From Thecaphora thlaspeos (Eukaryota > Basidiomycota > Ustilaginomycetes > Urocystidales > Glomosporiaceae), in contig UWYS01000014.1 of the NCBI GenBank assembly GCA_900291925.1, positions 620,001 to 684,000 of the forward strand: 64,000 nt of DNA, written 5' to 3'. The position numbers were made by a program, and so were the translations under genes. Position 1 is the first letter of the stretch. Every line of letters starts with the position of its first letter. A model generated the notes under the pieces. That model was not told the DNA's origin. It was given only the letters and a program-made list of their open reading frames with translations, and did no database searches. Below, piece by piece: positions 1 through 10,842 of this stretch.

Positions 1-260
1 TTCTCTCTTACCGTCAGTCAGCCTCGCTCTTGCGGTTGTAGCTGTAGTCTTCCTCTCTCTCTCTCTGTCGCAGTGTCGTTCGTCGTCATCATGAGCAAGA
101 TCATCTCTCAATCTCCTCCTGTCTACCTTCTCCTCGGGCTGTCTCTCTCGGGTCGATCATAAACGACAGCCTCGGGCAACACAAGACGGACGCGGGCGAA
201 CAAATCACGTCGACGATGCTATTCATTGCGGCTACCAGCGGGCTAGACGAGCTGACAATC

Positions 261-2018
261 TCAAGAAGCCGGCCTCGACGTCGGCGTAGGTCTTGACGAT
301 GACGTCGGTTCGACCTTGCTAGCACTGGTAGGCTCAGCCGCTCTCTGCGTACCCTCCTCTCCCTCGCCTGCTGTCGTTCTAGGTGCCGGGGTAGGTCCGC
401 TCCCAGGCACGCCGGTCCGTGTCGGTACGGCTGCGATTCCTGATATCGTCATTGTCTTTGATGTTTGCTGTCCCGGTCTGGCACCCGGTTGTGGTGGAGG
501 AGCCATGGTCGTACTCCTACTATTACTGCTGCTCGTCGTCGTCCTCGTAGGAAACGGAGTGGTCGAGCCGAAAGAAAACGAAGATGTCGACGTGGCCACG
601 GGAGCTCTCGTTGCGCTTGGCACCAAGGTTGACGGTGTTCTGCCCCTTCCCAGCCCCGTAATCGGCCCGGAAACAGGTTGCGGTCTATGTGCAGTCATTC
701 TGGTCGTTGGGACGCCCATCGAGCTGGCATTCCCCCTCTCGAAACCCAGAGCCATCGAATTTGTCTGTCCCACACCTCCACCGCTCATCGTCGGCATAGG
801 AGTCGCCACCATCCCATCTCCACCACCAGCCTCATCGTTGGACGGCGACCAGACCCACCCCACGCCTCCAAACTTGAAATGCTGCACCACCACCCTCTTG
901 TTGATACACTCTGCCTCGTACATCTTGACCATACCCGTATACGTCTTGATGAAGTTGGGGACGCTCGTCGATATGTCGTGCAGAAGCGGTGAGTGTTCGT
1001 GGAACGGACCCTTTTTCAGCACTTGGATGCGGAGGAGAGACGTGAGGTAGAGGTTCGGTAGCGGTGGTAATGTATCTTTGCTTCCAGAGAGGAGAGAGGC
1101 CGGAATGCGAACAGGATGTTGGACGAGGGTGGCCGGTGTCTGGTCGGGTAGGGAGGAGAGGAGAGTGGTGCTGGACGAGGCCTGGACGAGCTGGGCGGGT
1201 CGGAGCTTGGATTGTGAGCGCAGCTGGGCGGCACCCAGGACGTAGGGCAGGAACTGGTAGTCGTCTAGCCCCCAAACGCCATGGCTCCCCGCCGGCTCGA
1301 GACTGTATCGATCCTGCAGCCGCCACACGACGTGGAGGTAGAGCGGAAAGATTTCGAGTCCCAGCCTCTCCTCTACCTCTGTCGACGGCTGCGTCGGTGA
1401 AGCAGCGCCCTTGCCGTCGTCATCGTCGAAGAAGTTGATCCTGTACAGGAAACAGAGCCATGCAGCGAAGCAAAACTCGTGTCCCGATCCATAGTCGATA
1501 CGGACAAAGGATCCAAACGAGTCGAGCAGGTAGGACGACAGCTCTCGGATGAAAGGGTGGAGATGCGACGGTAGAAGGTGGCGATGAAGCTCGTCGACCT
1601 GTTCCTCGAGCCTGGCGCCCCAATCGCGGAAAGCGAGGTTGCCAAAGCGCTGCGGCTTAGACTGCGGCTCGATCTCTTGGGTCCATATGTCGAGCTGCAA
1701 GAGGAGGCGGACCAGCTTTTGCGAAGGGCCATCGCCGGACACTGTCGCCGTCGATGACGCGAGACTGGGGAGCGGGCGTGTAGGCTTGCCGACGCATGCT
1801 TCTGCGATCCGCTGGACAAAGAGAGAGTAGATGGTGTGTGCGCATGAGTGGATCCAATTTTGTGTGTCGGCGTCCGTGTTGATGCGCTTGACTGGGTGTG
1901 CGATGCGGGCGAGCGTCGAGGCGTCCCGAGAGATCCGGGGGAGAGGCGGGAGGCTCTGGGCGGCTAAGGTGGCGCTGCTGGCGGTGGCCGACGGGTTAGC
2001 TAGAGGAATGGGCGGCAT
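261..2018 (-). CDS. RRD1: PP2A phosphatase activator (PTPA, RRD1-type)
   Basis: Peptidyl-prolyl isomerase-like activator of protein phosphatase 2A catalytic subunits, cytosolic or nuclear. One intronless frame of 585 residues. Family hallmarks are visible: IDYGSGHE near residue 175-181, WGLDDYQFLPYVLG about 75 residues later, and MVKMYEAECINKRVVVQHF near the end of the core. The reading frame stays open upstream of the first ATG (2018), but only non-ATG codons lie there, so 2018 is taken as the start. After the conserved core, about 180 residues are Gly/Thr/Ser/Pro-rich low complexity, which fits the longer RRD1-type rather than the short RRD2-type. It is divergent from the SAC3-like gene, with about 265 bp of shared promoter. 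Family assignment is firm; RRD1 versus RRD2 is inferred from length. Confidence 0.88.
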   Translation of the reverse strand: MPPIPLANPSATASSATLAAQSLPPLPRISRDASTLARIAHPVKRINTDADTQNWIHSCAHTIYSLFVQRIAEACVGKPTRPLPSLASSTATVSGDGPSQKLVRLLLQLDIWTQEIEPQSKPQRFGNLAFRDWGARLEEQVDELHRHLLPSHLHPFIRELSSYLLDSFGSFVRIDYGSGHEFCFAAWLCFLYRINFFDDDDGKGAASPTQPSTEVEERLGLEIFPLYLHVVWRLQDRYSLEPAGSHGVWGLDDYQFLPYVLGAAQLRSQSKLRPAQLVQASSSTTLLSSLPDQTPATLVQHPVRIPASLLSGSKDTLPPLPNLYLTSLLRIQVLKKGPFHEHSPLLHDISTSVPNFIKTYTGMVKMYEAECINKRVVVQHFKFGGVGWVWSPSNDEAGGGDGMVATPMPTMSGGGVGQTNSMALGFERGNASSMGVPTTRMTAHRPQPVSGPITGLGRGRTPSTLVPSATRAPVATSTSSFSFGSTTPFPTRTTTSSSNSRSTTMAPPPQPGARPGQQTSKTMTISGIAAVPTRTGVPGSGPTPAPRTTAGEGEEGTQRAAEPTSASKVEPTSSSRPTPTSRPAS

Positions 2019-2283
2019 CTCCTTGGGAGATTGAGCGGCGGCGACGTCGACGGCGACTGACGGATGCTGTCTGGTGGTGGCGGGGGCGAAAGGTGAGAGG
2101 GAGGGGGACAGGGAAGGGCAGGGGGCAAGCTCGACGGAGGATGAGCGAGGGTGAGGGTCCAGGCGGGTCCAGGCGGGCCCATGCAGAAGAAATCGCCCGT
2201 GTGGAGGCAGGTCCAAGAACTGCGTGCTTTCCCTGTCTCCTTCTCTCTACCATGTAATCACTCGCTCACCTCCCCTTTTAGCC

Positions 2284-2364
2284 ATGTCAAGCAACAACAG
2301 CGGCGGCGGCGAAAAGAGGCCGGATCGTCCGGTCTGGGTCAGCAGCCGCCTCGCTGCTCGGCGT

Positions 2365-2402
<38 letters not shown>

Positions 2403-4531
2403 CGACGAGCAGGCGAAGCGCATGACCGCAACACCCACTCCGACTTCCCTCTCTTCGTCAAAGCCGACCGGGTCGGGAGCGAGCCGATGGGCTACGCCGT
2501 CATTGTCAGCACCTCACAGTCACGCACAGCCTCAGCGAACCTCGTCCCAACCACGGCCGTCTGCGATGGCAGCAAGCTCGTCGGCCGCCACGACACCGCC
2601 AGCTCGCTCAGCAGCCGCTTCCCGCTGGGCTGCGGCAGGCTCGGCCTCCTCTTCCACAGCGGCACCAGCACCGGCGCAATCCTTGAGTTCGGTGGCAGTG
2701 ACATCGCAGCATCGCACGTACCTCTCAGTCCCCAACGACCATGACCCGCTCCTGGCTGCTCCCCCGTCCCCCGCCCGCTCACAGCTCCCATCACGGTCAT
2801 CGCCCTCCGCATCGCCAATATCAAAGAATGGCCTCCGTCCCCGCGACGACTCGAGACCGTTGGGCGGCAAGGTGGACCGTATGGCACTCCTAGCCAGCCC
2901 CAGCCGCGGTCTCGATGCTGTCGTATCGGTAGACCTTGCGCAGCAAGGTGGGACAGAGTGAGTGCAAGACTTGGCGACCCTCTTGGGCAGCTCGATTCGT
3001 GGCAACCCGCTTACCGCCTGTCAGCGTATGCTTCTTGATCTCCATGACCGCAACAGCCTCACGGACCATGCGACGCAGGTCGAATTCCGGGCCTACATCT
3101 CGGAGCAGATTGCGAAACGGTTCGCTGCAAGTCGCGAGACGGTCCTGCCATCCCTAGCATCTGAAAGCTACCTACCGCCTGGCCCCTCGCCAACGAACGA
3201 CCCGAGCAGCCAGCGCACAGAGTCGACGACTGCGAAGCCAGCACAGAGTAGCAGTGCAAAGAGGGAGGAGGTGGAACAGGTGATGCTGCTCGTGCGCAAG
3301 CTGAGGGAAGGCTGCGTTGCTTCAGGCCGGCTCGATGCCTTTACGCTAGATGGTGAGCTTCAGCGCCATGGAAAGGCAGTGTCTGAGGTTTCCGTGTCTG
3401 ATAAGCTGAAACCTGCCATGCTCTTTGCCCGTGATCTCTACAGTCTACGAGCTATCAGTCTACCTGACTCTCCTATGTCTCAACATCCCGCAGCTGGCCT
3501 CGAGCCTGGGCAGGCTAGTGCTGGACCTCTATCCCGCCATACTCATCTCCTCACCTTGCGCGCAGCCGTCATCCTCCGTCGGCCCAACCGCTCTGGCTGA
3601 CGTTGAGCATATCGGCCGCATTGATCTCCCATCCAGCTCTCCCTCCCCCTCGACCCTCTCACCGACCGATGTTCTCAATCAACGAGCACACCTTTCCAGC
3701 CTCCTCCTCCTGCGCACCCTCTGCCTATCGAGCCATGCCAGTCGACTCGGGCAATACACCAGCCCACCCTCCGCGACTTCGTCGGCGCCCCAAGGCAGCG
3801 CCTCTCTCAATTTTTCCTTGGAAGACTTCGCCGCTCTCCGTACCTCGGTACACGCCTCTCTCCTCATTCAGGCGACTTCAATCAGTCTCGCGGTCTTGTC
3901 GGACGAGGCAAAGGGGTACCTAGACACGGCAGATCGAGTCTATCGTATCGTACGTGATACCGACGTCTTTGGACTGCATCGAATCCTTTCAATGCACTCG
4001 AGTCGAGACGGTAGCGTGGTGGCTTTGACAACGTGGCAGAGGATGCTCGTGTTGCACCTCGTTCCGGTCATGAGGGAGGCGGCGTGGAAGACGATCCGGA
4101 AAGCTTACATGCACGTCCCCGTGCCGCGGGAAGTGGCGATGTTGAAAGACTCCCGGGAAACGACGCGGCAGACAACGACAAAGCAAGAAGCAGCATCGAA
4201 ATGGACCACGACGGTCCTCTTACTGGATCAAGACATTTTGCCCGCATCGGCAAGCTCAGAGGATGGACAGGATGCTGTGGAGTCGACGACACTCCTTCGG
4301 AATCGACGTGCCCGTGAAGAGACACCAGACGAATGGGACGCAGAAGGGGAAGAGTCGATAGACGATTTGGCAAGTCGACTCGAAGAAGCGACTACACTGT
4401 CACCGACAGGGAATACGGGCGACGGTCGACGACTTTGTGCGTTCTTGGTCGGTGCGATGCAGGGTGAGGATCAAGTGAGGGAGAGGTTGGTCGAGACAAA
4501 GGATGGTGCGTGGACGGTGAACGTTCGGTAG
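2284..4531 (+). CDS. SAC3/GANP-like helical domain protein (tentative)
   Basis: Three exons give a 685-residue protein: 2284-2957, 3057-3352 and 3444-4531. Both introns have good sites (GTGAGT/CAACAG and GTGAGC/CTACAG) and matching phases. The first 220 residues are low complexity with a run of about ten Gln encoded by CAG repeats. The rest is helical. A stretch reading VYELSVYLTLLCLN, followed by a region with MREAAWKTIRKAYMHVPVP, resembles the SAC3/GANP/THP3 domain of mRNA-export and PCI-type scaffold proteins. That assignment is from pattern memory only. A 33-nt intron (2958-2990) would also keep frame, but the 99-nt version has a better acceptor and branch point. Its 3' end lies about 100 bp from the convergent peroxidase gene. 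Confidence 0.55.
2371..2401 (+). repeat. CAG microsatellite encoding poly-Gln
   Basis: An uninterrupted AGCAGCAG run in the SAC3-like coding sequence encodes about ten Gln. Such tracts are length-variable between strains. Confidence 0.9.
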
Positions 4532-4628
4532 CGGGCGCCGGAGTCAACAGGCGGAAGGAATGTATTGTGGACAAAGTAGAGTGGGAACATCTACACGCTG
4601 CTTGAAGACGCTGGAAAGCGTCGCCTGA

Positions 4629-5493
4629 CTAGTCCTTGCTCTTCTTCTGGATGAAGGCGAGGGCGTCGCTCGAGCTCTTTGGCATCGGAAAGTGCGGGAA
4701 AGTTGGGAAAGCAGAGGGATGCGAGGGTAAGAAAGCTGTCTTGACGCCCTTTGCCACCGATCGAAGGACCCCCTTCCCTATATGTCACCACTCACCTCCG
4801 GTGGCTTGACGCTCAACTTTGCATGAGCGAGTTTACCCTCTTCGTCTATGACAAAGTGTCTATTTGATCGACACACATCGCTGTTGTCAGTCGCCTTCTC
4901 TCTTTCCCTCGCTCATGTTCAAGTCATCGTCGAGGTGTGCAAGGAGGGTTGGTATGAACTCACGATCATCTAGTCTTATCCGCACTGCCCGTCAAGGCCT
5001 CTATCAATTGTCTCTTGGGATCCGAAATGAGAGTATAGCCCAACTTCTGTTTGTCCTTCCAATTGTTCAACGCTTGGATTCCATCATTACCCAATCCGTA
5101 TACCTCATAACCTTGTTGCTGGTAGGTGGAGTAAGAATCGCGGTAACATTTCGCTTGGGTTGTACAACCGCTCGTATTGGCTCGTGGATAGGTGAAGAGG
5201 ACCGCCTTGCGTAGCGTCGAGGTCGAAAGAGGAGAGGAGGAGGAGGAGGAGGAAGTGGTGGAAAGTGTCAAAGAGGGAAGAGGAGAACCGATGGCGAGAC
5301 CGGAAGAGGGTTTCGCCTTCTTCGTGTCTGGAACAGCGGTGGTTTTGGAGGAAGGCGAGGATCGCTTCTTGGTCACGGACGCGGGCCTGGACGCGGGCTT
5401 GGAAGCGGTAGAGACGACGGTGGTGGCGCTGGGTGTAGAGCTGGTGGTGGTAGATCGTGTGGCTACACGGCTAGAACGACGAGGTTCAGACAT
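4629..5493 (-). CDS. DOT5: Nuclear thiol peroxidase (PrxQ/BCP type), with in-frame TGA
   Basis: Atypical 2-Cys peroxiredoxin that reduces peroxides with thioredoxin; the yeast Dot5 orthologue is nuclear. Exons on the minus strand: 5493-4964, 4859-4796, 4676-4629. The first 75 residues are Ser/Thr/Lys-rich. The catalytic region reads YPRANTSGCTTQAKCYRD, followed by LISDPKRQLIEALTG, then exon 2 HFVIDEEGKLAHAKL and exon 3 ending ALAFIQKKSKD. Two oddities: the usual TPGC is TSGC, and the second Cys is shifted by one residue. More important, the only canonical donor (GTGAGT) leaves an in-frame TGA at 4966-4968, two bases before the exon end. The gene may therefore be a recent null, be read through, or carry a sequence error. 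Family is certain, activity is not. Confidence 0.75.
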
Positions 5494-6322
5494 CTTGAGC
5501 TGCGGCTAGAGGCTAGATGGTGGTACTTAGGAGGGGGACGCTAGGAGGAAGAGGGATGCCAGGATGAAACGCGAAATATGGGAGCGGCGATCCGTGTCGC
5601 GTCGTTGCACCCCGGCCATGCGGCGTCGGGGCGGAGGTGTTGCGTACCGCAGGCGCCGCGCGACGCATCTAAGGGTCTCTCTGACGGATGGCGGCTCTGC
5701 CCTGACTGGTCCGTGCCCAGAAGGGTCCTGACCGATCCTCGCCCTTTTCGCCCCGCCTCGTCTTCGGCCGGCTTCTGCCTTGCGGGCAGCGAGCCGCTCT
5801 CCTGCTGGCCGGGTCACCTTGGCCTGCTTTCATTGCGCTGTTTTTTGTTTTTTTTCACGCAACGAGGCCTACAAGCGCGGCGCGCAGCGCATCAGCACAG
5901 CACGGCCAAAAGGGGGGGGGGCCGCCCACGCACTTTGCTGCAGCGGCTGGCCCGCCCCTCCACCTGGCGTCGGAACGCCTGCCTCCTTTGCTTGCTTGCT
6001 TCTTCACCACTTTGTCCCTCGACCTGCCCACATCGCGCCACGCAACCGCCACCACCCCCTAGCAGCGTACACTCCCTACATCACTACTCGATCTCGTCTA
6101 AACAGACCGCTGCCGCACCGTCAAAGTCCTGCCTGATACACCAACGTATTTCCCCACTAACCCTCAACTCTCAGTGAAACATCGTCTTTGGCTCACAGCA
6201 ACCCTCCCGCTGGCCCACACCTTCCAGCCTTTTACCGTTGCGAGCACCTTTTCTCGACCATTCACACCGCACTCCTATCCGCCACGCCGCTCGGCGGGTG
6301 GCCCGGCTGCAGAGACGCCAAG
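5494..6322. promoter_or_regulatory. Divergent intergenic region DOT5 / SEC59
   Basis: About 830 bp between two start codons on opposite strands, rich in GC with pyrimidine tracts toward the SEC59 side. It holds the presumed promoters and 5' leaders of both genes. No conserved coding segment is seen. Confidence 0.5.
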
Positions 6323-9300
6323 ATGGAACGAAGCTGGTCGGCCGACACAGCATCGCCCGCCAAGGAGCGTCCCAGCTTCGACCTGAGTAGACCGCGCAAG
6401 CATGCGCGCCGCCTCTCCAATCAGAACCAGGACAGCAGAGACGGCGTCCGAGAATGGCGCAAGACCAAGCAGGCCCCTCCCTCCTCCTCGTCCACCAACA
6501 AGCGCCACAGCCAGGACATGGCCGAGAGCTCGGCCATCAGGAGGAGGCCCAGCCCCAGCGGCCCAACGACACAGGCTGCGAGGCGGTCGGTCGTTCCGCC
6601 AAAGAAACAGCACTCGCTCCCCACCGAGCTCGCAAAGGAAAAGTGGCCCACCGGCAGGCTGCTCCACGTCACAGAGGCCAGCGTAGAGACCGACTCAATG
6701 ACGGAGCGAGACGATCCCGACGACCTCTCCGCCGCCCCTTACTCAAGCGCAGCCTACTCTGCCGGGCCATCTGGAGGCGGAGGCGCAGGGATGGGCTACG
6801 AGTCGAGCAGCGACGAAGGTGGCTCCACATCCGGATACGAAGGCTTCGACTGGGACGTAGCGGCCAAGAAGGGCACCAGACGCCAGCGGCCACGCTCGTT
6901 TCACGGCGAGCTTCACAGCCAGCCCATCTCGGCAGTCAGCCCGGCGATCGGGCAAGGCTCGAGCGGCTCGAGCGACTCGAGCAGCGGCCAGAAGAAGGAG
7001 AGGCTTTCGTTCAGGAAGGCAGACGGCATCGGCAGCGGTGCGAGGGGACAGTCGTCCAAGAAGGCAACGCTGGCTCTTCCCGGCGAGGGAGAGGGGCCGC
7101 TAGGAGGCGCAGCGAGAACACAAGGTGGTAGCGGGCAGACACCGGCGGGGACGAAAGGCGGCGGCGGTAACGTCGTCGGCGGGGGAGCGGCGGCGGCCAC
7201 CGAGAAGAAGGCCACGCCACCGGCGTCGCCGGCGAGTAACGAGGTCAACGCCCGCCAGGAGCGAAAGCGTAAGAGGGGCTCGTTACGTATCAATCCGACG
7301 ATCGAGGCCCTCCTAATCTTCGTCGCTTCCGGCGCCGCTTACAGCTTCCTAGCCAACGACGAGAGGCCCGAGACGCGGTGTCACGCCTTCGAGCTCTCCG
7401 CCGTCACCGTGCTTAGCGCCCTTTACTTATTTCTTCGCGACCCTGCCAAGCAGGGCGCCATCTGGGCCACCGACCATCGCAACTACCGCACCTGCGGCGA
7501 CGATGGCGCTCTCATCGGCCTCCTGGTGCCTCCGATCATCGCGGCGACGAGCCTGCTGTCTGCCCTAGACGACCAGACCGTGACCATGGAGAGGGGTTCC
7601 GCTGCGGGCGAACCTCTGCCTCGGCCGCCCTGGATCGTCGAGGGACCTCCGCCGATCCTCCTCCACGACCACAAGCCCATCGGTGGGATGACAGCCCTCA
7701 TCCTGTCCCGCTTCAACCTCATCAGCCTCACCTGCTTCACCTCGACCGCCCTGCTCTGCCACCTGCTGGCGACCATCTGGATAAAGAGGCCACAGGACTT
7801 CCCTCGCAGCAACTGGCGGAAGCTCGGCAGCTTCACCCTCTTTGCATTCATCCTGACGACCGTGCTCGAGCTGCTGCGGGAGCTGGCCATCTATCACGGG
7901 ATCCCGCTCTGGGCCAACATGAGCCGCTGGGAGGTCCTCACGTCGGGCATGCTCTTCCAGGCCAACCTCTACACCATCTCGCGGCTAGCGAGGAAGAGTT
8001 TCACCCTGGGCGAGCTAAGTATCGTGGCGGCGCTTGGCGTGACGCTGACGATGGAGACGATCAATCTGACGCTCGCCAAGCTGCTCCCGGCGACGACGCC
8101 CTACATCAAGACGTTCCGACGCCCGACACCGCTCGTCATCTTCCAGCTCGCCCTGGTGGTGGGGACATTCATCGTGGGCTTCTTGCTGTCGCCGCTGCTC
8201 TATCTCTCGCGCAACCTCGCACAGAAGCCAACGCACCGCCTCCGATGGCCGGACAAACGCAACCTCCACAGAAGGCTGCTGGCTGTCTTCTTTTACTTTT
8301 TTGCCGCCGTCTACGTCATCGGCGTGCTAGGAATGTGGGTCCGCTGGATGCTCGTCAGGCGCGATCCGTGGCTCTGGGCCATCCACTTCCTCGTCAAGGG
8401 TCCCAAGCCATGGTCCCGTCCCGTGCTGGCCACCTACTGGGGCTTGCTGGTCGGCGGATCGATCCTTGGCTGGCAGACGGTGGTGGGCCGGGCGAAGCGA
8501 TTTCGCGGCCTCGGACCAGCGAGCTACGCCCGTTCGCAGGCTGGCAAGCCGAACCCCGCCATGGTCGCCGCAGTCCCCGCCAAGGACGCTCCGGGGGGCA
8601 TGGAGGTGACGGACGGTCCGATGCGCGGCAGTGGTGTAGCGGTCAAGCTGACCCAGGCCGGTGGCGGAAGCAGCGGCGGCGCCCTCTCAAAGGACGGCGC
8701 CACGATCAAGAAGGCGGCTCACCTCAGCCTCAACGCGAGGCGCAAGTTCTTCCACGCGCTGGCGGTGCTGCTGTTTGTTCCCGGCATCGCTTTCGACGTG
8801 AGTGCAGACGGCGGTCCTTTCCCAGTCGCTTGTGTTCTACAAAAAGGAGTGCAAACTGACGAGACTGTCCCTCTGTCCACCCCCTTCCACAGCCTGCTTT
8901 TACGCATCTCGCCTTCTCGCTCGCCTTTTCCGTCTTCATCTTTGCGGAATACGTGCGCTACTACGCCCTCTACCCGTTCGGCGCCTCGCTGCACGTCTTT
9001 ATGAGCGAGTTCCTCGACCACAAGGACTCGGGGCCGGTGATCCTCAGCCACTTTTACCTTCTCACCGGCTGCGCCGCGCCACTGTGGCTCGAGGGTCGGT
9101 CGCAGATCCTTCACCAGTCCGGCGTGCTAGTTCTGGGCGTCGGCGATGCGCTCGCCTCGGTCATCGGAAGACGGTACGGTCGCATCTACTGGTCCGCCTC
9201 GTCCAAGACGGTCGAAGGGTCACTCGCGTTTTTTGTCAGCATCGTGACGAGCGCCTGGGTCCTGAGACTGTTGGGGCTCTGTGCGCACTTTAGTGTGAGT

Positions 9301-9554
9301 AGTACACGCCCCGCGGCGGATGAGCGGTCGGTTGTGCGCTGTTTCTCGATTAGGAATACTGATTAAGCTCCGGTGTTCCCTCTCTCTTTCTTTCTCTCTC
9401 TCTCTCTCTCGCTACGGCTACCGTGTGTAAACAGCTGTGGAAGTACAGCTTCCTAGTCGCCTCGCTCGGTCTGCTGGAAGGCGTCTCGGAGCAAAACGAC
9501 AATCTCCTCCTCCCGATCTTTGCCATCATGATTGGCTTTCTGATCAAGATCTAA
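6323..9554 (+). CDS. SEC59: Dolichol kinase (SEC59)
   Basis: CTP-dependent kinase of the ER membrane that makes dolichyl phosphate for N-glycosylation, O-mannosylation and GPI anchors. Exons 6323-8797, 8893-9294 and 9435-9554 give 998 residues, with GTGAGT donors and CAG acceptors in phase. The first 370 residues are polar and low complexity. Many hydrophobic segments follow from about residue 370. The catalytic C-terminal part contains ARRKFFHALAVLLFVPGI, then LVLGVGDALASVIGRRYGR and SSKTVEGSLAFF, the typical nucleotide-binding region of dolichol and phytol kinases. It ends with GVSEQNDNLLLPIFAI, also typical. Length exceeds yeast Sec59 (519) because of the N-terminal extension. The open frame begins earlier with a non-ATG codon; the first ATG is 6323. 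Confidence 0.9.
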
Positions 9555-10138
9555 TGACGAAAGGAGCGGGGGTCGAAGAATGCGGAGTTCTTCTCTTTGC
9601 TCTTCCTTTCCGCTGCTTTGCTTATGATATGCAAAGGACTTTCCGCATCGGTCGGTACCGCTCCGCACTCTCTCTTATCTGTACCGTGTCGTGTATGCTT
9701 TGAATAATTCGCAGTGTTGTAGATGTGTCGTCAAAAGGAAAGGATGGAGATGTGTATGTGCTATGGGCGAAACAGAGGGACGCAAAGTCGGCAGAGCGGA
9801 AAGGAAGGTGTGAAAGGGTCTTTGATGGTATCCGTACGTTGCGCATGTCTATCTTGCAGAGGTAGAAGGTGGTTGCAATCCGCACCTCGATTCACCTCGT
9901 TCTAGTTGCATGGTTCTTCACTATCATGTCTCTACAAGCCGTACTTTCTTGAATGTGTTTAACCATGCATCGCGATACTGCCACCACCGTCTCCACGAGC
10001 AACAACAACAACAACAACAACAACAACAACGAGACATCATCTACCGTTGCCTCTGCGCGGAACTGACATGTTTGGTCATACATTCGAACGGAACGCTACC
10101 ATTATCTCTGCGCGCCGCTGCTGCTGCTGTTGCTCGCG
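9555..10138. other. Intergenic, with (CAA)n microsatellite
   Basis: This is the 3' region of SEC59 and the presumed promoter of the SUMO-like gene. A CAA repeat of about ten units lies at roughly 10000-10031. Nothing else recognisable. Confidence 0.5.
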
Positions 10139-10842
10139 ATGAACGAACATCCCTCTTTCGAGGTGACGTGCAACGAGTATGATACGCAGCACCACCATCA
10201 CCGCCAACACGACGGCGGCGAAGACGACGAAGGTGGTGCTGGTGGTGAGACAAAGACAAACGAGAAAGACGAATCGATCAATATCATTGAAGATTCGAGA
10301 GGTGTACAGTGTTGTTTCAGGATGAAAAAATCTTGTATGTCCGTCCTTATCTTGCCTTCTCACCTTTCCGGCCTCTCTCTGTCATCGCGAGGTATGAGCA
10401 TGACCAATGAAAACTCTGACAAGGAAGGACAAAAACGAACAGCAAAGATACAGAAGCTTCTTCGTCACTACCTCCTTCGTAGCGGTATGGACGAGTTTAC
10501 GACGAGGTTTATTACGACGAGGTTCATTGCGCCTAATGGTAGGTTGGTTAGGATGATAGATGAGTGGGATTTGACTGCTGAACGTGAGTCGTCTCGCGCC
10601 TCGCGCATACCTAAAAGTGGTGTGAGAAGGAAAAGAGATGCTGACACGTAGCACAAAGGCGTCGAGGAGCGGCAGTGTTGGAGTTGGAGGATGGTGATAT
10701 CATCAGGTAAGTGCGTCTTGTCAACAAAAAGGCGACGCTAACAGAGCTGGGGTGCCCTGACAGCCGCTTCGTGTACCTGCGTGGGTTTGCTGTGGGCGTC
10801 TTCCGTAATGTACAGCTCGAACAGCTCGGTGGTGCCTTCTGA
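10139..10842 (+). CDS. SMT3: SUMO-like ubiquitin-family modifier (SMT3-like)
   Basis: Small ubiquitin-related modifier attached to lysines through a C-terminal Gly-Gly after processing. Proposed exons: 10139-10334, 10443-10538, 10652-10706, 10764-10770 and 10816-10842, about 126 residues, all phases consistent. Read-out includes INIIEDSRGVQCCFRMKKS, then KIQKLLRHYLLRSGMDE, then RFIAPN, then VLELEDGDII, then LEQLGGAF and stop. These match the SUMO order: beta strands, helix with KRxxKxxKLxxxYxxRxG, RFLFDG-like loop, EDGD, and EQLGG followed by a short propeptide. Exon 4 is only 7 nt and the last intron 45 nt; retaining that intron stays in frame and inserts 15 residues. An alternative donor for exon 2 at 10584 (GTGAGT) also keeps frame. 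A 15-bp duplication gives TTRFITTRFI. The start codon and exon edges are the weakest part. Confidence 0.6.

Noticed and set aside
2958..2990. 33-nt intron in the SAC3-like gene, or TGA read-through at 2959
   Set aside because: A 99-nt intron with the same GTGAGT donor and a better CAACAG acceptor (ending 3056) removes the TGA in frame and matches normal local intron size.
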